Assembly (NCBI GenBank): GCA_027972325.1
Contig: JAPMOS010000001.1
Coordinates: forward strand, 95,001-159,000
Origin: Paratrimastix pyriformis
Taxonomy: Eukaryota; Preaxostyla; Paratrimastigidae
Length of the DNA: 64,000 nucleotides
Reading direction: 5' to 3'
The translations under genes and the position numbers were made by a program. The stretch's first letter is position 1; each line of letters starts with the position of its first letter. Below, in pieces: positions 55,016 to 61,688 of this stretch. Below the pieces are notes generated by a model. That model worked only from the letters and a program-made list of their open reading frames with translations, was not told the DNA's origin and searched no databases.

Positions 55016-55904
55016 GCCACGGACTTGGTTCGAGGGCCTCGGGGAGCGGGGCCGACAGGGTCAGGGTGACGGCCGTGCCGCCCGTCGAGGGTCCGCACCG
55101 GGGGCTCAGGCTGGCCCCGACGGGCAGGGCCGGGGCGGCCTGGCCGGCGGGAGAGCCCTCGGGCGGGGGCAGTTCGAAGAACTGGGCCCCTTTGGACAGA
55201 CAGAAGTCCACCCGGGTGGGCAGGTGGCTCAGCCAGGTGGGGGCGGGAGCCACGATGGAGGCTCCGCCCCGGCTCTGCGGGTCGAACGTACCCGGGTAGG
55301 TCTCGCAGAGGTAGTTCGTGGTGTCGTTGTTCGGGGGCGAGTTGACATGACCCAGTGTCTTAGCCGCCCAGGGGACCTCCGAGATGATGTACCGCACCGA
55401 GGGCGAGATCTTGGAGTAGTGCGCCGGGGGGATGGAGCTGATGCCCTTCCCCGAGATGCGGATGCCGCCTTCGGGGATGACTGCGTAGGTGAGAGGAACA
55501 CTGACCCTCATCGGAGGCGGAAGGGGAGGGGCCATGGCGGGCCCGGCAGCACGGGCCGACCGGGGGGTCGCCGATGCACTGGGGGGCGGGACAGAAACAG
55601 GTGGTGACAGCGCTGGCGGTGGAGCAGAAGATACTTGAGGTGCCGAGACTTCGGCAGGTGGAGCGGCTGCGGGAGCAGCCGCGCCCGGACTTTGAGTTGT
55701 TGATGCAGCGGGGGGCGGGACTCTCGCACTCGCTTGGCGAGGAAGTACATGCGCTGAAGGGGAACGTGCTGGACCCGCTGGAGAGTCTGTTCCCGTTGGT
55801 TCGGGAGCGACTGGTGCGCCGGTGGGGGCAGGCGCAGCTGAATTGGAATCAGTTAGTCCTTTGGATGAACCCTTTCGGGTAACACCTCGTTGATTCGGTT
55901 TCAT
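29468..55904 (-). CDS. Giant TIG/IPT-like repeat protein (about 6,100 residues, about 33 exons)
   Basis: I could chain about 33 minus-strand exons, from 55904-55025 to 29647-29468, totalling about 18.3 kb of coding sequence; the largest is 42305-36681. The N-terminus is Pro/Ala/Ser-rich without a signal peptide. Most of the rest is immunoglobulin-like TIG/IPT units, for example KPRGVEPAQGDIKGGTHVRV at 44.7 kb, TPNLVPSTGGTQVTLEGDF at 40.7 kb, and near the end AETLILSGANF then KVRFG. I see no transmembrane segment or catalytic motif. TIG domains bind protein or DNA or form extended scaffolds and filaments; a structural role is inferred. Two single-base frame breaks in C runs (near 52,625 and 30,465) look like sequencing indels. 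A split into two genes, for example at 45777 where an ATG precedes a TIG exon, cannot be excluded, but phases join across it. Confidence 0.72.
30137..30169. repeat. Poly-C tract (plus strand) in giant-gene intron
   Basis: An interrupted C run of about 33 nt. It reads as G on the sense strand of the host gene, opposite to most tracts in the window. Confidence 0.9.
30577..30840. repeat. (GATGAT)n and (GATGCT)n microsatellite
   Basis: A G16 run is followed by about 20 GAT copies and then more than 20 GATGCT copies, all within an intron of the giant gene between exons ending at 30956 and starting near 30539. Confidence 0.95.
31150..31446. repeat. 18-bp minisatellite plus (ATG)n
   Basis: Nine or ten copies of GATGATGACGTTTACAAT-type units (31150-31330) run into a GAT array to 31446. 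It is intronic in the giant gene. Confidence 0.95.
31810..31965. repeat. (GAATGGAT)n-type array
   Basis: Repeated GGATGAAT 8-mers, interrupted by GATGATGAT and one longer spacer, in a giant-gene intron. Confidence 0.9.
32305..32472. repeat. Compound GATGCT/GATGCC/GGTGAT array
   Basis: Hexanucleotide variants of GAT follow one another without spacer, ending just before the donor-side GTCTGT at 32481 (minus strand). Confidence 0.9.
33254..40720 (-). repeat. Four tandem protein super-modules of about 550 residues in the C-terminal half
   Basis: Each module starts with a TIG core ([70 protein letters not shown]). In the better-preserved copies it continues with a CY-containing strand, an E-L/D-x-L segment and a GLEWRP..L..G.Y block, then EP(A/T)WAV. 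The GG of modules 1-3 lie near 40,671, 39,012 and 37,318, giving periods of about 1.66 and 1.69 kb with no intron between; module 4 begins near 34,760 after two introns. Confidence 0.75.
36436..36605. repeat. 14-bp minisatellite GACAGGACAGGGCA
   Basis: About 11 near-perfect copies lie in the intron between exons ending at 36681 and starting at 36244. Confidence 0.95.
46558..46632. repeat. (GAA)n microsatellite at a 3' splice site
   Basis: About 22 GAA copies abut the acceptor of the exon starting at 46554. On the sense strand this is (TTC)n, acting as an extreme polypyrimidine tract. Confidence 0.95.
49786..50034. repeat. GATGCT/GATGCC compound microsatellite
   Basis: About 35 hexamer-like units, partly CTGATG and partly GCCGAT, fill the intron downstream of the exon ending at 50044. 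Confidence 0.9.
52188..52320 (-). repeat. Tandem duplication of an exon start with its 3' splice site
   Basis: ATATTTTTCAG followed by TTCGGGCTGGAGCGGGTGTG occurs twice, with exon starts at 52291 and 52210 (minus strand). The 81-nt interval is open in frame, so both acceptors encode FGLERVCLYYYPSS in phase. A third, decayed copy lies near 52345-52365. Confidence 0.88.
52858..53066. repeat. (CAT)n and 14-bp minisatellite CATCATCATCCAGT
   Basis: A CAT array passes through CCAATCATCAT units into about 10 copies of the 14-mer, up to the exon ending at 53099. Confidence 0.95.
54180..54318. repeat. 18-bp minisatellite GGGTGATAGCCACCAGAW
   Basis: About seven copies with an A/T difference at the last base lie in the intron between exons ending at 54359 and starting at 54115. 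Confidence 0.95.
54932..55015. repeat. (CAT)n microsatellite in the first intron of the giant gene
   Basis: CATCAT arrays with AGGAGCATCATC interruptions follow the first donor GTCCGT at 55024 (minus strand). Confidence 0.9.
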
Positions 55905-56056
55905 TGAGAGTGCCTTTCTTGGAAAGTCCCTTTCACCCAAAGATTGGGGGATGGGACCAAAACGGCACCGGTCACCCGAAAAAAAAAGGAGGACTCACAC
56001 GCCCGCGGTTCTACAGGCTGTCTGCACTCGCCTCTGAAAGCACGCCGCTGCTCTCG
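55905..56056. promoter_or_regulatory. Shared 152-bp 5' region of giant TIG gene and OSCA/TMEM63-like gene
   Basis: The two ATGs diverge from this spacer. It contains an A9 run (55980-55988) and a possible leader acceptor TTCTACAG near 56017. No core promoter motif was recognised. Confidence 0.4.
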
Positions 56057-56846
56057 ATGGAGGCAGATGCAGAAGATACCTTGCCACCGCAGGTGAACCA
56101 AGAGAGTTCGTCCTCTCCCGCAGGTCCCAAGAGCAAGCCACCACCCCCGATGCTATCCAGCGATTCCCGGGTGGATTTATCACCAGTTGTCGCCGAGGCA
56201 ACAGCGGGTGGTTCCTCTAAGTGGGGTGGTCTCAGAAAAGCACTCGTTGGCGAGCCTGCAGATACCGAGAAGCCGAACCCCGCTCTGGCACAGAAGCGCG
56301 CCGAGGGCCAACGTGTTCTGAAGCCAAACGGAGAGTTGTACCCTATGAACACCCCCCTCAAAAAACTCGGTTCGCATTGATGACATCTGATTTTTTTTTT
56401 TGCATGACACCATTCTCCCTCAGCCTTTTTGGGAGTGGGCGTCTACCTCTTGCTGCGATGGGATCTTGAGATGTTCTGGACTTTCATTGCGATCACTGTG
56501 GCCTATCTCCCGAATTTAATTCAAAATGTGGTGCTTCAAAAAGCCAATCCCATGGGGCCCTTCACCTTCTTCAGTGTTTCCCAACACGGCAGTCTGTCCT
56601 CTCTCTTCACACAAATCCACGAACCACAATTATTTTATTCAACCACAACAGCCGCTCAGGTGTCTCCCCTCCAGGGGGCATTCGACCTGGTTGCCGCCCT
56701 GCTGTACTTTGCCTCGCTGCTGATTGCCCGCTATCGGCTGCCCCGCATCGAGCAGTCGATCGACTCCCACTGGACCCAATCCAGCGATTTCTCGGTGATG
56801 ATCAACGGGCTCCCGCCCAACGCCACCCCGGAGGGAGTCCGCACCG

Positions 56847-56880
<34 letters not shown>

Positions 56881-59800
56881 CCTCCTCCGAGGGAGTGGAT
56901 GCACATATGTTGCTGTCTTGCTTCCCCCGGGGAGGCTGCGAGACAGTGGGGTGAGCGAGGGGAGTGATGTCCACCTCCCATGCGTTTTCCCCGGGGCTGG
57001 GGCTGTGACAGCCTTTTGATGCATACCTCCCCCCCCTCCCCCCCCCTGCCTCCCTCCCCCCAGGTTCGTCAGATGCTGGGCACGTACAAGGGGCAGGCGG
57101 TGCCCATCCGGCACGTGGCCCTGTCGCACGCCAACCGGGTGCTGGTGCTGGCCCTGCGCGATGCCAACGAGGCCAAGTTCGAGCTGGGCATCATGAAGGC
57201 ACGCGCCAGTCTGTCGGGCCCTGGGCGGGCGGGCACGGGGGCTGAGGGGCACGGGTGGCCGACGAGCCATGAGCGGTGACTTGATCAGGGCCACGTTCAC
57301 CGCCACCACCCGGGGCGGAGCAGCACAACCGGGGTCAGAGGCAGGGGTGACTCCACAACCCGGAGATGGCGATCGTCCTCCTCACCTGCATCGTCCGATC
57401 GCGTTTCTTGGTGGGGTGTCGCAGCCAAGCCCGCCGAGGTGGCCAAGCAGGAGGCCAAGGTCAACGCCCTCTTCGCCAAGGTCACCGAGCTGCGAAAGTC
57501 CGCAAACACAGCCGCCCCCGCCCCGCCCCCGCCCCGCCCCGCCCCTGCCCCGCCCCGCCCCCGCCCCGCCCCGCCCCCGCCCCCGCCCCCCGCCGCCCCC
57601 GCCCCGCCCCCGCCCCGCCCCCGCCCCCGCCCCCCGCCCCCCGCCAGGCATTGAGACGTCGAGTAGAATCAGATCGGGCGGCGTGCGGGCGATCTGGTCG
57701 AGCGCTTCCGGACCGCTGCTGGCGGTGAGTGGTTCGATGCCCACTTTGGCTAAATTCCGTTTGAGCAGCTCAACGTTGATGGGTTGGTCATCGACGATGA
57801 GTACTTTGGGCGGGTTCATCGGTGGGCGGGGTAATGCGGCGCGTATCAGGCCTGGGACTGACGGTGGGCCTTTACGGTGTTTTTCATCAACATGGCCACC
57901 GTCATCGGGCCGACCCGCCGGGGACGGGGTGATCTTGGCGGCGAGTGGTGCGACCGAGGGGGCGGACGTCGCCGGTGAGTCGGTATCCGGTTTTTGGTGG
58001 GATCGGGGACGCGGTTAATGCCCACGTCGATGATGACTGCGCCCCGCCCCCGCCCCCCGCCCCCGCCCCGCCCCCGCCCCCGCCCCCGCCCCCGCCCCCG
58101 CCCCGCCCCTGCCCCGCCCCGCCCCCGCCCCCGCCCGCCTACCTGCCCCATCCACCACACCACTCATCACACTATAACCACTATAACCACTCCATCCCCT
58201 CCTCTGCAGGTCGCGGTACCCTGCACGGGCCACGCCTTCTGCACGTTTGTCTACGAGAAGGACGCCGTCCAGTGCCGCCAGGAGCGCCAGACACCTATGT
58301 CCGCCCCCCCCCCCCCCCCCCCCCCCCCCTGAAAAGAGGGAAGAGAGACACCGCAAGAAATGTAGGCACAGTCCACGAGGGAAGCGCCATAGTCAAGCAG
58401 TGTCCACCAAGCCAACATACGCAAGCAGGCGGCAGCGAACAAGGGTCAGTCAACGGCAAAGCGCTCAGGCGGAAGAGCACGTCAACATCCGAGACCGGAA
58501 ATCAGGACCCACAAGGGATCCGTCACATGGTGTGGATGGACAGCTCACGCTCTCACCACATCGCACGGCAGCAGCATGTGTCGCGCCAAAGGGGTCCCCG
58601 ACACAGGCAAGACAAGGGGCAATCGGAGCATATGACACAGACCTTTTCGATTGGGTGTAGTAGAATGTCGATGGCGAGCATCGACGACGGACGGGACGGG
58701 CAACGAACGGGACGGGTCGGGACGGGACGGCGCACCAGGGACGGGACGTAGGGCAGCACGACCAGGACAGGCCGCACGCAGCACAGAGGGGCACGGTGAA
58801 GAACGGGACGGACGGGACGGGACGGGACGGGACGGGACGGGGCCGGGGTGTGGAGAGTGTGGGGGGAGCAGAAGTAGGGACAGGACGAAGAAAGAAACGG
58901 TCCATCCCCACGAGACGGGGAGTGGATCCGGAAAGTGTAGTGGCACCCAGAATGAGCCTACTGATCGGAGCGCTAGGGCAGTGCCACCACCTCCGGGGGA
59001 TCCCCCCGGCCACACACCACCACGGGACGGGACGAGCAAAACAAAAGGACGGGACGAGCAAGGGGACGGGACAGGACAGGGGACAAGGGACACGGGTCAG
59101 GACAGGCAGCTGAGTTACAGATGGATCGCCCATGGGGTCCACACTTGGTCGCCCCGGGACAGGAAGATCCAGTAACTGCAGCGCAGGACAGTGTCAGAGA
59201 TCGAGGTGGAGAGGGTTTTGGAGCCAATGCCCAGCAGCCGGGTCATGGCATGATAGGAACGTGTCAGGAACCCGATGGAGCCCACCTCGAAGGGGACCAG
59301 CTCCACCGTCCAGCCCTTCACCGCCAGGTCGCGGGTCAGGGCCAAATAGCGGGCTGTTTTACGCTCGTGTGCCGCACTCACATTGTGCTCCGAGGGGACT
59401 GTAAGTTCCAGGAGCACAATCTTTCAGTGTCTCCGAGCGCAGCACCAGGTCCGGGCGCTGCTGGGTGCCGGCACCCCAGTGCAGCATCCAGGGGAACACC
59501 ATTCGGGAAATCGGGCAGGTCAACGTACATCACCCAGTCACGGGCCAGATCAAGTAAGCTCGGGGCGGCAGCAGCAGCAGGGACGGCAGCAGGGGCGGGG
59601 ACAGGGACATGGGCGCGAGGGGCGGGAGCAGGCGGGACAGCTGGAGCAGCTGGGGCAGGAACAGGAGCAGGAGCAGGGACCGGGGGCTTTGGCTGCGGCC
59701 ACAGCAGCAGCAGCTTTCACGAAGCGGACACAGGCACGGGTTCGAGCCGGAGCAGCCGCAGCAACAATAGCAGCAGCAAGTGGCAGGAGCAGGAGCAGGA

Positions 59801-61652
59801 GCAGGCAGGAGCAGGAGCAGGAGCAGGGGCAGGGGCAGGGACAGGGCAGCCGCAACAACAGCAGCGGCCTTGACAAAGCGGATGCCCCGCTTGACGGGGC
59901 CAGAGTGCGGGATTTCTCCACCTTGTCCCGGATCGCACCGGCAACCAGGGTCAAGACGTGATTGTGACGCCACGTGAATCGACCCTGCTCGAGTGCTTTC
60001 CCGCAGAAGCTCAAGATGTGAAAGAGCCCACAGTGCGCTTTCCCACACAGTGCGCAACGGTCATCCACCGTTTTCCGCCATCGGGTCAGGTTCAGAGGGA
60101 GGGACAGTGTCAAGGGTGGCATTCAGATAGAACTTGACAAGGGCCGGGGCATGTCATAGATGAGCCGGCTCCATGAGAGGTCCTGATGCATGCACTCATC
60201 CCAGTGCAGAAACCGGCCCTGCACAGCCAGCGAGCAGGTGTCTCCTGTGTGCCTCGTTCTGTTCCTGTTTCACCACCCCCAGGACCGCGTGCCGGTGCCC
60301 AGCCGCGTCCTCCTCGGGCTGGGGTCCGCTTCTTCTTGTCGGCCCCAGACCCGCCCTCCCCGTCTGCCCGAGCTCCGTCAGACGGTTCAGCTCGACAGTC
60401 CTCTCGGCCGTTTCCAGGGTGACGGTCGGGCGGAACTTCCGCTTTCGGTCACGGGACTCCACTCCCCGGATGTATGCATACAGGTCGTTGACACGCAGGT
60501 CCGAGGAGTGTTTCAGCAGGTGCGAGCGCACAGTGCCCATCGCACGCAAGTGATCGCCCAGATCCACACAGCCCAGCCCCTTCTGTGCCCGATCCAGGAA
60601 CAGGATGTCAGGGAGGCACACTTGGACATGCCAAACCAGGCTTTCAGACGCTCCTTCACAGGGGCATGAGGGTCCGCTCCACAAATGACTGAGGGAACTC
60701 ATAGATCATGAAAGGCCACGACATCCGTGGTGCGATGGCGTGGTTGTACAGCCAGGCCTTCTGGGGTCCTGACAGGGACAGGGCATCCACCTTTCCAGCA
60801 TCCCCAAGTCACCAGACACCTTCTCACGGATCTTGTCATCCCTCAGGTTCACATAGATCAACCGGCCCAGGCATTTGAAGGGCTGCTCCCAGGAACGGGA
60901 TCGGTTCGGGGCCAATGTGCAGGCGTGGGTCATACGGGCTGTACTCTGCGCTCGTGGTGGGGTGACAGTCCGCACCACCTTGACATCACGCCTGAACTTT
61001 TCATGCCGAACGTCAGGCACTTTTGGTCTTGGCCCGCAGACAGCGCGACCACCCAAAAGGCGTCCATTCCATCCAGGAGCATTTGGTTGTCTTTCTCATT
61101 TTGGGTCAGGAACTTTGTGTCATCTGCGTAGGGTCTCGCGGACCGTGATGGGGCCGTACCCTCGGGGACCTTGAACGCGTACCCCGGCACGTCCACACTC
61201 TTCAGCCACTCCACAAGGAGGTTGTAGGTTGCGTCAAAAGGATCGTGGACAGTGTGCAACCCTGGAACACCCCAGAGAGGAAGGGAATCCACCCCGTGGT
61301 CCACTCCCGTGTCTTCACACAGGCAGCCAGACCTTCGTAGTAGTGGTACACAAGGTCGGCAATAGGCTCAGGGACGTGATAGTACCACAGTGTGAACTGG
61401 ATGAGGTTGTGTTTCAAGCAGCCATAGGCGTCCGTTTCGCAGATCGCCCGTTGGCTATCCTTGGCATTTCTCAGCGCCTTATAGGACAAGGTGCTGTGCT
61501 CCACACAACCCGCCATCCGAGGCAGGAAGGCCTTTTGGATCTTCGTGTCAATGAACTGGTTGTCCAGCAGGAACGCTGTGAAACGCTGGTTCACCAATGT
61601 GAAGAAGACCTTCCCGTCGGTGTTTCCCACGGCAATCGGGCGGAACATGCCC

Positions 61653-61688
<36 letters not shown>

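Noticed and set aside
58465-59142. Minus-strand Cys/Pro/Ser-rich open frames near 58.5-59.1 kb
   Set aside because: They come from the (GGGAC)n array and its decayed flank, with no domain similarity.
59115-61650. Classification of the reverse transcriptase as an LTR or DIRS element
   Set aside because: The RT is followed by a CCHC knuckle and restriction-like endonuclease, and there are no integrase, protease or terminal repeats, so it is a LINE.
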